Made by a program: the position numbers and the translations under genes
Assembly (NCBI GenBank): GCA_964492615.1
Contig: CAZBKZ010000009.1
Span: 1 to 64,000 of the forward strand
DNA from: JAABTH01 sp964492615
GTDB taxonomy: Bacteria; Bacillota; Dethiobacteria; DTU022
Direction: 5' to 3'
DNA: 64,000 nucleotides
The notes under the pieces: generated by a model
What the model was told of the DNA's origin: nothing
Database searches by the model: none
What the model saw: the letters and a program-made list of their open reading frames with translations, nothing else
Part shown: positions 46,000 to 53,669 of the stretch, piece by piece
How positions within the stretch are numbered: the first letter of the stretch is position 1
How the letters are laid out: each line of letters opens with the position of its first letter

Positions 46000-46166
46000 G
46001 GAACAAGCGTGCTGGCGGGCAGGTCTCCTGGCTTGTGTTCACTGCACCCTCCGCCTTCCCAGACTAACGCCAGTGGCTTCCGGAAGATGCTTCCCACATA
46101 CAGTGGCGGGACCGCGCCGGCTTTCAACCGGCTTCCCTTTTAAGTCATATGACACCCGACAGACTT
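46000..46166 (-). ncRNA. cobalamin riboswitch aptamer
   Basis: The minus strand contains the B12 box AGCCAGGAGACCTGCC (46018-46033). Further upstream (46100-46140) it has the conserved core GGGAAGCCGGTTGAAAGCCGG, then GCGGTCCCGCCACTG, in the order of the cobalamin riboswitch. The promoter is upstream at 46186-46214 and the terminator downstream at 45948-45973. It controls the btuF-to-COG2102 operon, which should be switched off when cobalamin is plentiful. Confidence 0.95.
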
Positions 46167-46185
46167 ATATGCAATTAACGCAGTT

Positions 46186-46214
46186 ATTATAGCATTCCCG
46201 ATCAAAAAAGTCCA
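46186..46214 (-). promoter_or_regulatory. promoter of the cobalamin riboswitch operon
   Basis: On the minus strand TGGACT (46209-46214), a 17-base spacer and perfect TATAAT (46186-46191) with TG two bases before it (extended -10). Transcription would start near 46179, about 14 bases before the aptamer. Confidence 0.75.
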
Positions 46215-46229
46215 CTGGGGAACTCCTTG

Positions 46230-47150
46230 CTACTTTCCGACCTGAACCTGGATTTTATCCTTCAAAAAACCTACGTTGGCCAGGGTAAAAACAGCCAGTC
46301 CGGCCCATATGAAACAGAAACTGATCAAATAGGGCAGCGAAAAGTACTCTCGAAAAACAAATATTCCCAGAAACAGGTTTATAGAAGGGGCGATGTACTG
46401 CAAAAAACCCATCATTGAAAAAGTGGTTTTCTGAATACCGGTGGCATATAGCAAAAGTGGTATCAAGGTAGCTATCCCTGTGCCAACCAGAAGCAAAGAG
46501 CTGTAACCGTGATTAACTAAAAACGAACCTGAGCCTGTTATTTCCAGGCGCATGATAAAAAACAGAGCAAGGGGCATTACTATTAGGGTTTCTAAAACCA
46601 GGCCGGCAACCGGTTCAATTGATATTATTTTTTTGATCAACCCATACAGGGCAAAAGTAGCAGCAAGAAGCAGGGCAATCCAGGGAATCCTGCCATACTG
46701 GAGAGCCATGGTTAAAACACCAAATGCAGCAAGGATAATCGCAACCAGCTGCCATCTGCCCAGTTTTTCTTTTAAAACTGTTACACTTAACAAAACTACT
46801 ACCAGCGGGTTAATAAAATAACCCATGCTGGCCTCAATTACCTGCCCCGAATTAACCGCATAGATGTAAATGTACCAGTTTATACTGACCAAAAACCCAC
46901 AGGTGAAAATCATGACCATTTTTTTACGGTTTGAAGCAACCTGTAAAACCTTATTCCAGTTACCCATAACTGTTACAGCTATGCAGATAAATATAAATGA
47001 CCATAAAATCCTATGGAGCAAAACCTCCAGGGCTGGCACATTATGCAGAAGTTTCCAGTATAAGGGCAAAATACCCCAAATACTATAAGCCGCAACACCA
47101 AACCAGTTGCCTATGCGAGCCTGTTGTTCATCTATCAGGTCTATCTTCAT
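46230..47150 (-). CDS. rarD: RarD-type EamA family transporter
   Basis: A 306-residue ten-helix permease with the RarD opening WFGVAAYSIWGILPLYWKLL and the middle INWYIYIYAVNSGQVIEASMGYFINPLVVVLL. Its substrate is unknown; other members are called chloramphenicol-sensitivity proteins. Start ATG 47150 is preceded by GGGTGAGA. It is a single gene immediately upstream of the cobalamin operon promoter and downstream of the hairpin at 47170-47199. Confidence 0.9.
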   Translation of the reverse strand: MKIDLIDEQQARIGNWFGVAAYSIWGILPLYWKLLHNVPALEVLLHRILWSFIFICIAVTVMGNWNKVLQVASNRKKMVMIFTCGFLVSINWYIYIYAVNSGQVIEASMGYFINPLVVVLLSVTVLKEKLGRWQLVAIILAAFGVLTMALQYGRIPWIALLLAATFALYGLIKKIISIEPVAGLVLETLIVMPLALFFIMRLEITGSGSFLVNHGYSSLLLVGTGIATLIPLLLYATGIQKTTFSMMGFLQYIAPSINLFLGIFVFREYFSLPYLISFCFIWAGLAVFTLANVGFLKDKIQVQVGK

Positions 47151-47169
47151 CTGTTCTCACCCATTTTAA

Positions 47170-47199
47170 AAGCTATAGCTAAAGTAACAGCTATAGCTT
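47170..47199. terminator. perfect inverted repeat between DUF134 and rarD
   Basis: AAGCTATAGCT and AGCTATAGCTT form an eleven-pair stem with an eight-base loop. On the minus strand TTTAAAA follows, so it may be a weak terminator after the DUF134 gene. Each arm also contains the ten-base palindrome AGCTATAGCT, which could equally serve as a double operator for rarD. Confidence 0.5.
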
Positions 47200-47237
47200 A
47201 ATATTAACAGTTTCTCGTGGCAAATCAAATTTACTAA

Positions 47238-47627
47238 CTACTCACTGTCGCTGCAATCAGGACAATCCTCACCAACAGGCCCGGGGACTTTAAAACCAAG
47301 CCTGTGCCGGCGGCAGCGCCCACATATTTTCTCCCCCTCCAGGGCATAGGGGCCACCATGGATGCGCAGCGCTTTACCTTCAACAATTGCCCTGGCAACT
47401 TTTTCGTGGGCAGAAACAAGAATACGCTGCAAAGTGCTCTGGGCAACATTCATCCGGGATGCACATTCATTCTGTTCAAGCTTTTCAAGATCTTTCAAAC
47501 GTAAGGCTTCCAGTTCATCAACAGTTAAAATAACTTCATCCAGCAGAGAAATGGGAATACCGGTAGGTTTGAAAAAAGTAAAGCGTGGCATAGCGCTAAC
47601 CATCCTGGGCTTATAAGGACGTGGCAT
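47238..47627 (-). CDS. DUF134 family DNA-binding protein
   Basis: A 129-residue protein of the DUF134 family. Residues about 38-88 form a sigma-70 region-4-like helix-turn-helix (ECASRMNVAQSTLQRILVSAHEKVARAI). A cysteine-rich tail (CGRCRRHRLG and CPDC) may bind metal or an iron-sulfur cluster. DUF134 genes commonly flank the NifX/MinD group, as here, so it is probably a metal- or redox-sensing regulator of that cluster (inference). Its own promoter is overlapped by a palindrome (47655-47676). Start ATG 47627 follows TAGGAG. Confidence 0.85.
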   Translation of the reverse strand: MPRPYKPRMVSAMPRFTFFKPTGIPISLLDEVILTVDELEALRLKDLEKLEQNECASRMNVAQSTLQRILVSAHEKVARAIVEGKALRIHGGPYALEGEKICGRCRRHRLGFKVPGPVGEDCPDCSDSE

Positions 47628-47654
47628 AGACTTAACTCCTATAATTAGATTATA

Positions 47655-47695
47655 TTGCTATCATTTATCATAGCAAAAATAATAAAAACAAACAA
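47655..47695 (-). promoter_or_regulatory. DUF134 promoter with palindromic operator over the -10
   Basis: On the minus strand TTGTTT (47690-47695), 17 bases, then TGC-TATGAT (extended -10 at 47667-47672). The perfect inverted repeat TTGCTAT...ATAGCAA (47655-47676, eight-base centre) covers the -10 and the likely start site, an arrangement typical of repressor binding. Autoregulation by the DUF134 protein is possible. Confidence 0.6.
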
Positions 47696-47738
47696 CTATC
47701 ACTTTCCGAAAAGTAGAAGACGCTAAAACATAATAACC

Positions 47739-48599
47739 CTAAACCATTGATAGTAAATATTTCCACACTTCACCAATCTTTTTAGTTAAATCACCCTGAT
47801 CGTACTCCACCACGGGTATGCCCTTAACCATAGAATCAACAAAAGCACGATTAAAAGGTATTTTTCCAGCTAACTGCAGACCTTCTTCTCTGCAGTAGCT
47901 TTCGATATTTTCAGTTTGCCGCAGATCCAGGTCACAGCGGTTAATGCAAATCAGGGCAGGAACACCAAAGTGACGGCAGACTGCAACCACTCTCTGTAAA
48001 TCATGGATACCTGAAACAGTGGGTTCAGTTACAATCAGCGCTGCATCAACACCGGAAAGAGAGGCTATTACAGGACACCCGATACCAGGAGGTCCATCAA
48101 TTATTAACAGTTCGCTGCCTGCTGAGTTAGCCAGTTCTTCACCCTTATTACGAATAGCTGTAACCAATTTACCGGAGTTTTCTTCTGCGATGCCAAGACG
48201 AGCATGGACAAGTGTCCCATAAGGTGTCTTTGATACAAACCAATAGCCCGAGATTCTCTCTTCCATGGCAATGGCCTCTGCAGGGCAGGCATAGTGGCAA
48301 AAAGAACAGCCTTCACAAGCAACCGGATTAACCATATACTCTTCCGATATTGCATCAAAACGGCATAACTCCCGGCACAGGTTACATGAAGTGCATATTT
48401 GAGGATTGATAACTGCTGTTGAAGAAGCAATAAAGGGATGCTCTTCAAGTTTTTCACCTTTAAGAATCAGGCTCAGGTTGGCGGCATCCACATCTCCATC
48501 AACCATTACAGCGCTATTCCCGGCCAGGGCGGCAAAGGAACCGGTAAGCGTAGTTTTTCCCGTTCCACCTTTACCACTGATTACTGTTATTTTTTTCAT
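47739..48599 (-). CDS. MinD-like P-loop ATPase with two [4Fe-4S] ferredoxin motifs
   Basis: A 286-residue Mrp/MinD superfamily protein. SGKGGTGKTTL at the start is a deviant Walker A. Between residues about 60 and 105 a bacterial ferredoxin insert has CTSCNLCRELC and CEGCSFCHYAC. LLIIDGPPGIGCPV is Walker B-like. It forms a tandem pair with the next gene (four-base overlap). Such pairs beside NifX-like proteins are common in anaerobes and are thought to assemble or carry iron-sulfur/metal cofactors, but the client is unknown. Confidence 0.87.
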   Translation of the reverse strand: MKKITVISGKGGTGKTTLTGSFAALAGNSAVMVDGDVDAANLSLILKGEKLEEHPFIASSTAVINPQICTSCNLCRELCRFDAISEEYMVNPVACEGCSFCHYACPAEAIAMEERISGYWFVSKTPYGTLVHARLGIAEENSGKLVTAIRNKGEELANSAGSELLIIDGPPGIGCPVIASLSGVDAALIVTEPTVSGIHDLQRVVAVCRHFGVPALICINRCDLDLRQTENIESYCREEGLQLAGKIPFNRAFVDSMVKGIPVVEYDQGDLTKKIGEVWKYLLSMV

Positions 48600-49459
48600 T
48601 GTTCTATCGCCCCCTGCCGCTCCATTTCAATTTTTCTAAAAAGCGCACTGAAACTATCACGCCACTCAGGTAAAAATTCCACTGCTGCCTCCCCGCGGGC
48701 ATACAGCTCTGCAACTTTGCGAGTGAAAGGAATTTTCATTACTACGGGAAGGTTGTTTTCTTGACAATACAGTTCAACACCGCTATCACCCAGATCACTG
48801 CGGTTTATCACCACTCCAGCCGGTATACCCATTTTTTTAATCATCTGGAAAGCCAAATCAAGATCATTAAGACCAAAGGGGGTTGGCTCAGTAACCAGCA
48901 AACAGTAATCTGCTCCGCCAACCGATGTAACAACAGGACATGATGTTCCCGGAGGCGCATCAATTATGGTTAGCATGTCGTTTCGGGCTTCTTTTTTAAC
49001 CGCATTGATTAACGGTGGTGACATCGCTTCGCCGGGGTTAAGTTTTCCATGAGAAAAAAGTATATCTCCAGCTTTCCCATTTTCTACCACTCCGATAGAG
49101 CGATCTTTCTCTGCAATGGCTTTTTCAGGACACAGGTAAGCACAACTTCCACAACCATGACATAATTCAGGTAAAACCATAACCTGCTCACTGAAAACAG
49201 CAAGGGCTTTAAAAGAGCAAACCTCCGCGCAGTAACCACAAAAACTACACCTGCTCAAATCAATCTCAGGCACGGGAATTCCTACTGTTTTTGTCCGCTC
49301 GATTCTAGGTTTTAAAAAGAGGTGGGCATTAGGTTCTTCCACGTCACAATCCAGCAGCTGAACTTGTAAACTACTTGAAACAAGAGCCAGGGCAAGGTTG
49401 ACAGCAATAGTTGTTTTTCCGGTGCCACCCTTGCCGCTGGCTATAACCAGATTCCGCAA
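48596..49459 (-). CDS. MinD-like P-loop ATPase with two [4Fe-4S] ferredoxin motifs (paralogue)
   Basis: This is the tandem partner of the preceding ATPase, with ASGKGGTGKTTIAVNL, ferredoxin motifs CSFCGYCAEVC and CHGCGSCAYLC, and IDAPPGTSCPVV. The start is uncertain. The longest frame opens at TTG 49504 inside the DUF5320 gene. I choose TTG 49459, which begins just after the DUF5320 stop, close to the usual N-terminus (RNLVIASGKGG). The two ATPases probably act as a heterodimer. It is fourth from last in the Mrp-to-MinD unit. Confidence 0.84.
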   Translation of the reverse strand: MRNLVIASGKGGTGKTTIAVNLALALVSSSLQVQLLDCDVEEPNAHLFLKPRIERTKTVGIPVPEIDLSRCSFCGYCAEVCSFKALAVFSEQVMVLPELCHGCGSCAYLCPEKAIAEKDRSIGVVENGKAGDILFSHGKLNPGEAMSPPLINAVKKEARNDMLTIIDAPPGTSCPVVTSVGGADYCLLVTEPTPFGLNDLDLAFQMIKKMGIPAGVVINRSDLGDSGVELYCQENNLPVVMKIPFTRKVAELYARGEAAVEFLPEWRDSFSALFRKIEMERQGAIEQ

Positions 49460-49463
49460 TGGC

Positions 49464-49808
49464 CTATTCTGCAGACTGTTCAAGTTCTGCCATCCGTTTT
49501 TCAAGTTCGGTCAGTTCAGCTTTGAGCATATTAGCCTGTTCCTTCAAATAGGCTTTTTCATCTCCTGCATCAGTTCCGCCGGGACCGTAGTAAGGTTCAG
49601 GTTCACCGCCCCACCAGCGGTTTATACCGGGACCAAAACCTCTGCCGTAACCTACTCCGCCTCCAACTCCGCCTCCAACTCCGCCTCCACGACCATAGTT
49701 TCTCCTGCGAAAGCCGTAAGGCCTGGAGCGCACAACACCACAATAACCCATAGCTCTTCCTGTCCCTGGACCGTAGCCCATTGGACCCGTGCCATCAAAT
49801 CCGGGCAT
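49464..49808 (-). CDS. DUF5320 glycine-rich protein
   Basis: A 114-residue protein with an N-terminal MPGFDGTGPMGYGPGTGR motif, a central Gly/Tyr/Arg-rich tract encoded partly by a twelve-base tandem repeat, and a C-terminal coiled coil (EKAYLKEQANMLKAELTELEKRMAELE). DUF5320 proteins regularly accompany dinitrogenase cofactor-like proteins and may scaffold them. No catalytic motif is seen. Confidence 0.82.
   Translation of the reverse strand: MPGFDGTGPMGYGPGTGRAMGYCGVVRSRPYGFRRRNYGRGGGVGGGVGGGVGYGRGFGPGINRWWGGEPEPYYGPGGTDAGDEKAYLKEQANMLKAELTELEKRMAELEQSAE
49654..49689. repeat. three perfect 12-bp tandem repeats in the DUF5320 gene
   Basis: The unit ACTCCGCCTCCA occurs three times in a row and encodes GGVG-type steps of the glycine-rich tract. 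Copy number is likely to vary without breaking the frame. Confidence 0.85.
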
Positions 49809-49832
49809 GATATAACCTCCCTTATATTTTTA

Positions 49833-50198
49833 TTAGCAACAGCCGTGACCATCACCATGGCCACCCTGGGGATGGTCACACGTGCTTGGTCCGGACTGTA
49901 ACTTTCCAGCCAGATAATCTTCAACTACATCTTTCACATAACCAACTATTCCTAGATAAGATTCAATATTTTCAGCGGCAAACAAAGACTGTGCTCTAGG
50001 CCCCATTCCACCGGCTATAATCGTATTCACTCCCATTTTAGCCAGATATGCCGGCAAAAAACCGGGTTCATGGCCAGGGTTGGCGATAACCTTTTCTGAG
50101 CTAATCGTGCCATCAATTATCTCAAACAAAGTATATTCGGGACAACGACCAAAATGCTGAGCCACCATTTTATTATCTGTTGCAATTGCTACTATCAT
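49833..50198 (-). CDS. NifX/NifB-like dinitrogenase cofactor family protein with His/Cys tail
   Basis: A 121-residue member of the dinitrogenase iron-molybdenum cofactor (NifX/NifY/NifB C-terminal) fold. It shows IAIATDNKMVAQHFGRCPEYTLFEI and GVNTIIAGGMGPRAQSLF. It ends in HPQGGHGDGHGCC, a histidine- and cysteine-rich tail that probably binds metal. Without nif structural genes in the window it is more likely a general metal-cluster carrier than a nitrogenase factor. Confidence 0.87.
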   Translation of the reverse strand: MIVAIATDNKMVAQHFGRCPEYTLFEIIDGTISSEKVIANPGHEPGFLPAYLAKMGVNTIIAGGMGPRAQSLFAAENIESYLGIVGYVKDVVEDYLAGKLQSGPSTCDHPQGGHGDGHGCC

Positions 50199-50210
50199 TA
50201 AACAACCTCC

Positions 50211-50585
50211 CTATTGTTGCTTCATGCCGGAGTGTGGTTCAACAGTTGCTCCTGAAACGGCTGTCAGCTTTCCGGCATTAAACTTCTGTACTGTATTTTC
50301 AACTGTTCCTTCCACACCACTTAATACTTGTATTTTTGCAGCATTTAGCGCACCGACAGCATTGGGGCCCACATTACCAAGGGCAACAGCATCTACACCA
50401 TGCCTGGAAAGAAGCTGTGCCGCCTGAGGTCCCGCACCACCTGCCGACCCGACAGCTTCATTGTTGATTGATTCCAGCAATGATCCATTTTCAGTATCAA
50501 CTACTACAAAATACGGACAGCGTCCAAACCTTTGATCTACCTCTGCTTTCAAACCTTCGCTCCTGGCACATATTGCCATCTTCAT
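50211..50585 (-). CDS. NifX/NifB-like dinitrogenase cofactor family protein
   Basis: A 124-residue paralogue of the downstream NifX-like gene (MAICARSEGLKAEVDQRFGRCPYFVVVD, GVDAVALGNVGPNAVGALNAA). It lacks the metal-binding tail but ends with an MKQQ tail. It begins 25 bases after the Mrp stop. A duplicated pair of this kind next to MinD/Mrp proteins is a recurrent arrangement in anaerobes. Confidence 0.87.
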   Translation of the reverse strand: MKMAICARSEGLKAEVDQRFGRCPYFVVVDTENGSLLESINNEAVGSAGGAGPQAAQLLSRHGVDAVALGNVGPNAVGALNAAKIQVLSGVEGTVENTVQKFNAGKLTAVSGATVEPHSGMKQQ

Positions 50586-50610
50586 AAAAACACCTCCGTT
50601 TTTAATATGC

Positions 50611-51417
50611 TTATTCGGGCTTATTAATTAATTCTGAGATATTATCAAAAATTGTAAACTGGTAATTTTCCAGATCACCACTGTCTCCCAGGCGTGACAG
50701 TTCCGAATCAAGCGGAATTCTTCCCAACAGCCTTACACCGGTTGTCGCGGCCACTTCATCGGCCTGACTTTTACCAAACATTTCTATCTCTTTACCGCAA
50801 TGAGGGCAGATCAGACCGCTCATGTTTTCAACCAGTCCGATAATCGGCGTATTCATCATCCTGGCCATCTTAATTGCTTTTTTTACCACCATTACCGCCA
50901 GGTCCTGGGGAGATGAAACAATAACCAGGCCGCTAAGCGGCAGAGACTGTAGGACTGTTAAAGGTGAGTCTCCTGTTCCGGGGGGCAGATCAACAATCAT
51001 GTAATCGAGATCTCCCCATAAAACATCTGTCCAAAACTGCTTAACGGCTCCTCCGATGAGAGGGCCGCGCCATATCACTGGTTCTTCTTCGTTGGGGAGC
51101 AGGAGATTAAGAGACATAACCTTTATCCCCAGCTTACTCTCTGCAGGTATCATTTTTTCATTTGTCATTTTGGTCTGCCCATTCAACCCGAGAAGCTTAG
51201 GTATACTGGGCCCTGTTATATCGGCATCGAGCAATCCTACACTATAGCCCTGCCTGGTCAGGGCAACTGCCAGTAAAGCAGAAACAGATGATTTACCGAC
51301 CCCTCCTTTACCGCTCATTACTGCAATAACATTTTTAATGTTACTGTTCTCTGGCTGACCAAGTTTTTCGATGCCGGCACCCTTACCAGTTTTCATATCT
51401 CCTTTATTTCCTTCCAC
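50611..51417 (-). CDS. Mrp/NBP35-type iron-sulfur cluster carrier ATPase
   Basis: A 268-residue Mrp/ApbC-NBP35 family protein. It shows the deviant Walker A SGKGGVGKSSVSA, LDADITGPSIPKLLG, VDLPPGTGDSP and the cluster-binding CPHC pair near residue 200. It likely builds or transfers [4Fe-4S] clusters. First gene of the cluster that runs to the MinD pair, preceded by a promoter with paired repeats at 51461-51507. Confidence 0.9.
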   Translation of the reverse strand: MEGNKGDMKTGKGAGIEKLGQPENSNIKNVIAVMSGKGGVGKSSVSALLAVALTRQGYSVGLLDADITGPSIPKLLGLNGQTKMTNEKMIPAESKLGIKVMSLNLLLPNEEEPVIWRGPLIGGAVKQFWTDVLWGDLDYMIVDLPPGTGDSPLTVLQSLPLSGLVIVSSPQDLAVMVVKKAIKMARMMNTPIIGLVENMSGLICPHCGKEIEMFGKSQADEVAATTGVRLLGRIPLDSELSRLGDSGDLENYQFTIFDNISELINKPE

Positions 51418-51460
51418 ATTTATGCCTCCGTTTCAAATGATAATGACCTTAACCTTATGT

Positions 51461-51507
51461 GGGTATATATCTATTATAAGTATAAACTATTTTTGGGTAT
51501 ACATCAA
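51461..51507 (-). promoter_or_regulatory. Mrp-cluster promoter flanked by direct GATRTATACCC repeats
   Basis: On the minus strand TTGATG (51502-51507), 17 bases and TATACT (51479-51484, five of six) make a good promoter. The eleven-base motif GATRTATACCC occurs twice in direct orientation (51495-51505, touching the -35, and 51461-51471, near the start site), with starts 34 bases apart. This suggests two operator half-sites of a regulator of the iron-sulfur cluster genes. Confidence 0.6.
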
Positions 51508-51560
51508 TAATATTTTTTGATATAGTAAAAATAAATCAAGATATTAAGATGGTGATTGTG

Positions 51561-52511
51561 ATGAAACAGAAATATCTTTTCGGACCTGTTCCCTCCAGAC
51601 GACTCGGAATATCGCTTGGAGTCGATTTAATCCCGCTAAAAACCTGCACTATGAATTGTGTATACTGCGAATGCGGAAAAACAAACAAGTTGACTACGGT
51701 AAGAAAAAATTACTATGATGTTGAAAAAGTTATCAGCGAGTTAAATAACTACCTGGCTGAATCCCCCCCTCTGGACTATATTACCTTCGCCGGATCAGGC
51801 GAACCCACCCTAAACAGCGGAATTAAAACTGTAATTGATTTTCTAAAAACCGACTATCCTGGTTACAAAATTTGCCTTTTAACAAACGGTTCACTTTTTA
51901 CTGATCAAGGTGTCCGCCTGGAAGTGGCCGGTGTTGATCTGATCGTCCCTTCGCTGGATGCTGCCACTGAAAAAGCTTTTCAGCTCATTAACCGGCCTCA
52001 CCCGGATATTAAGTGTAAAGATGTAATAGAAGGCTTATCCACCCTGCGCTATGAGTTTAGCGGAGAAATCAGGCTCGAAATATTTATCGTACCGGGAATT
52101 AATGATTCCGAAATAGAATTAATAGCATTAAAAGAAGCTATTACAATGATTAAGCCAGACAGGATTCAGATAGGAACCCTTGATCGCCCGGGGACGGAAG
52201 AATGGGTTGAAGCAGCACCACCCGAAAAAATGGCCGCTATTGCCAGTTTCCTGGACGGAGCAGAGCTGATAGGTGATATTCGTCCACGGAATAAAATTGC
52301 TTCTTTTAATCATTCATATCAGAAACAGATTTTACAAACAGTGCGCCGCAGGCCCTGCACAGCTGCAGACCTCGCGCAAATATTAAACCTCCACCCGGCT
52401 GAACTACAAAAATACCTCAATCACCTTTTAGAAAAAAATATCCTGGAAACTGAATATAAAAAAAGAGGAACTTTTTTCAAGATAAAAGTTCCGCCAACTT
52501 CCAAGAGGTAG
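51561..52511 (+). CDS. radical SAM protein (COG0731-like)
   Basis: A radical SAM enzyme of about 316 residues. The cluster-binding C-x3-C-x2-C appears as CTMNCVYC (near residue 33), followed by ITFAGSGEPTLN. It opens KYLFGPVPSRRLGISLGVDLIP, as in the Elp3/MiaB-like COG0731 group. The C-terminus (about 250-310) is a winged helix with TAADLAQILNLHPAELQKYLNHLLE. ATG 51561 follows GGTGA; an in-frame ATG at 51549 has no ribosome site. Its reaction is not known. It is divergent from the Mrp cluster. Confidence 0.85.
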   Translation: MKQKYLFGPVPSRRLGISLGVDLIPLKTCTMNCVYCECGKTNKLTTVRKNYYDVEKVISELNNYLAESPPLDYITFAGSGEPTLNSGIKTVIDFLKTDYPGYKICLLTNGSLFTDQGVRLEVAGVDLIVPSLDAATEKAFQLINRPHPDIKCKDVIEGLSTLRYEFSGEIRLEIFIVPGINDSEIELIALKEAITMIKPDRIQIGTLDRPGTEEWVEAAPPEKMAAIASFLDGAELIGDIRPRNKIASFNHSYQKQILQTVRRRPCTAADLAQILNLHPAELQKYLNHLLEKNILETEYKKRGTFFKIKVPPTSKR

Positions 52512-52548
52512 AGTTAGTATCCCCGCAATTAGAAAAATAATTTGTAAA

Positions 52549-53523
52549 TTAAACCATACTAATATCGATCCATTTGAACCCAACTGCCAGCTCTAACAAA
52601 ACCATAAACAGGTAAAGAATAACTCCCACAACAAAAGGCCAGGCAAACCAGCCTTTCGGCAACCACTGTTCTCCATTCCTGAGCAGGATCGCTGAACCTG
52701 ATTGCCGGTGCAACAGGCGCAGACCAAGCCAGGCGCCAACCAGGCCCAAAATGAAAAACGGCAGCAGGGCAAGCAAGCCCTGCAGTTCAACTTCAGCAGT
52801 TGTCTCATACTGTCCGGCAATATAAAGATATGTTGCAGCAATAAAATTATTAATCATATGGTAAATGATAGCGCCCCAGATAGAACCTGTTTTTATTACT
52901 ATCACGGCCATAACTACACCGAGAACAAAAGTGCTCACCAGGTTAAGAAGGGAAACATGCAGCAGGGCAAAGAGTAAAGAACTATACACAATGGCCGCAA
53001 CCAGGCCATGATCTTCCATGGCAGGCATGATCGTCCCCCTGAACAGCACTTCTTCGCAAATACCTGCAAATATTACCAGAACCACTATGTAGCTCAGATA
53101 TTGTTGCAATGTTTGTGGCGGTTCTATGGCAACGATCGGCTCATATCCGATTTCCATCAGACCGAACACCAGGCCGGTAGCAAATACCATGTTTATTACC
53201 CAGAATGACACAGCCATGATAAGTATTGCAGGCAGGTATTTGATTTTTAAAGAAGCAAAGCGTGAAAAAGAACTTTGGGCCGGCTTAAAGCGCTTCCAGT
53301 AAACCAAGGCCGGGAGAAGAATAATAAAAAGCTGGGTTATTATCATACCATACTGAAAATGCCAGGCCTGGGCCATAGACCCGAAAATAATTAATAGTAG
53401 AAAAACAACCAGGAATAATAACTGGGCAGATTTAAGATCGGGTTTTTTAAAAGGATTCGGGGCAACAGGGGGTAGCTGATTGTTGTCATTGCCATCTGGT
53501 TTGTTCAATTCATCATTATTCAT
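52549..53523 (-). CDS. CPBP family intramembrane metalloprotease
   Basis: A 324-residue polytopic membrane protein with the CPBP/Abi motifs EEVLFRG (motif 1), LLFALLHVS (F-x3-H, motif 2) and HMINNFIAAT (motif 3) in the central helices. Seven or more hydrophobic segments are visible. Such proteases cleave within the membrane; the substrates here are unknown. It is convergent with the radical SAM gene. Confidence 0.85.
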   Translation of the reverse strand: MNNDELNKPDGNDNNQLPPVAPNPFKKPDLKSAQLLFLVVFLLLIIFGSMAQAWHFQYGMIITQLFIILLPALVYWKRFKPAQSSFSRFASLKIKYLPAILIMAVSFWVINMVFATGLVFGLMEIGYEPIVAIEPPQTLQQYLSYIVVLVIFAGICEEVLFRGTIMPAMEDHGLVAAIVYSSLLFALLHVSLLNLVSTFVLGVVMAVIVIKTGSIWGAIIYHMINNFIAATYLYIAGQYETTAEVELQGLLALLPFFILGLVGAWLGLRLLHRQSGSAILLRNGEQWLPKGWFAWPFVVGVILYLFMVLLELAVGFKWIDISMV

Positions 53524-53624
53524 ATAGAATATCTCCCTGTTAATAATTTTATGGCAAACTATTGATCATTATACATTTAATTTCTTCCAAACAAAAGGCT
53601 CTTTCATGTAATCCTCCATTATGT

Positions 53625-53630
53625 TAGAAT
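53625..53630 (+). promoter_or_regulatory. extended -10 element before the YchF-like gene
   Basis: TAGAAT (five of six) with TG one base upstream lies about 40 bases before GTG 53670. No clear -35 is seen, as is usual for extended -10 promoters. Confidence 0.4.
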
Positions 53631-53669
53631 ACGGGGGTTGGTCTATTATGATGATGGAGATGATTAGCA

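Noticed and set aside
49833..50585. True nitrogenase cofactor (nif) locus
   Set aside because: No nifHDK, nifE or nifN in the window; the NifX fold is widespread among anaerobes lacking nitrogen fixation.
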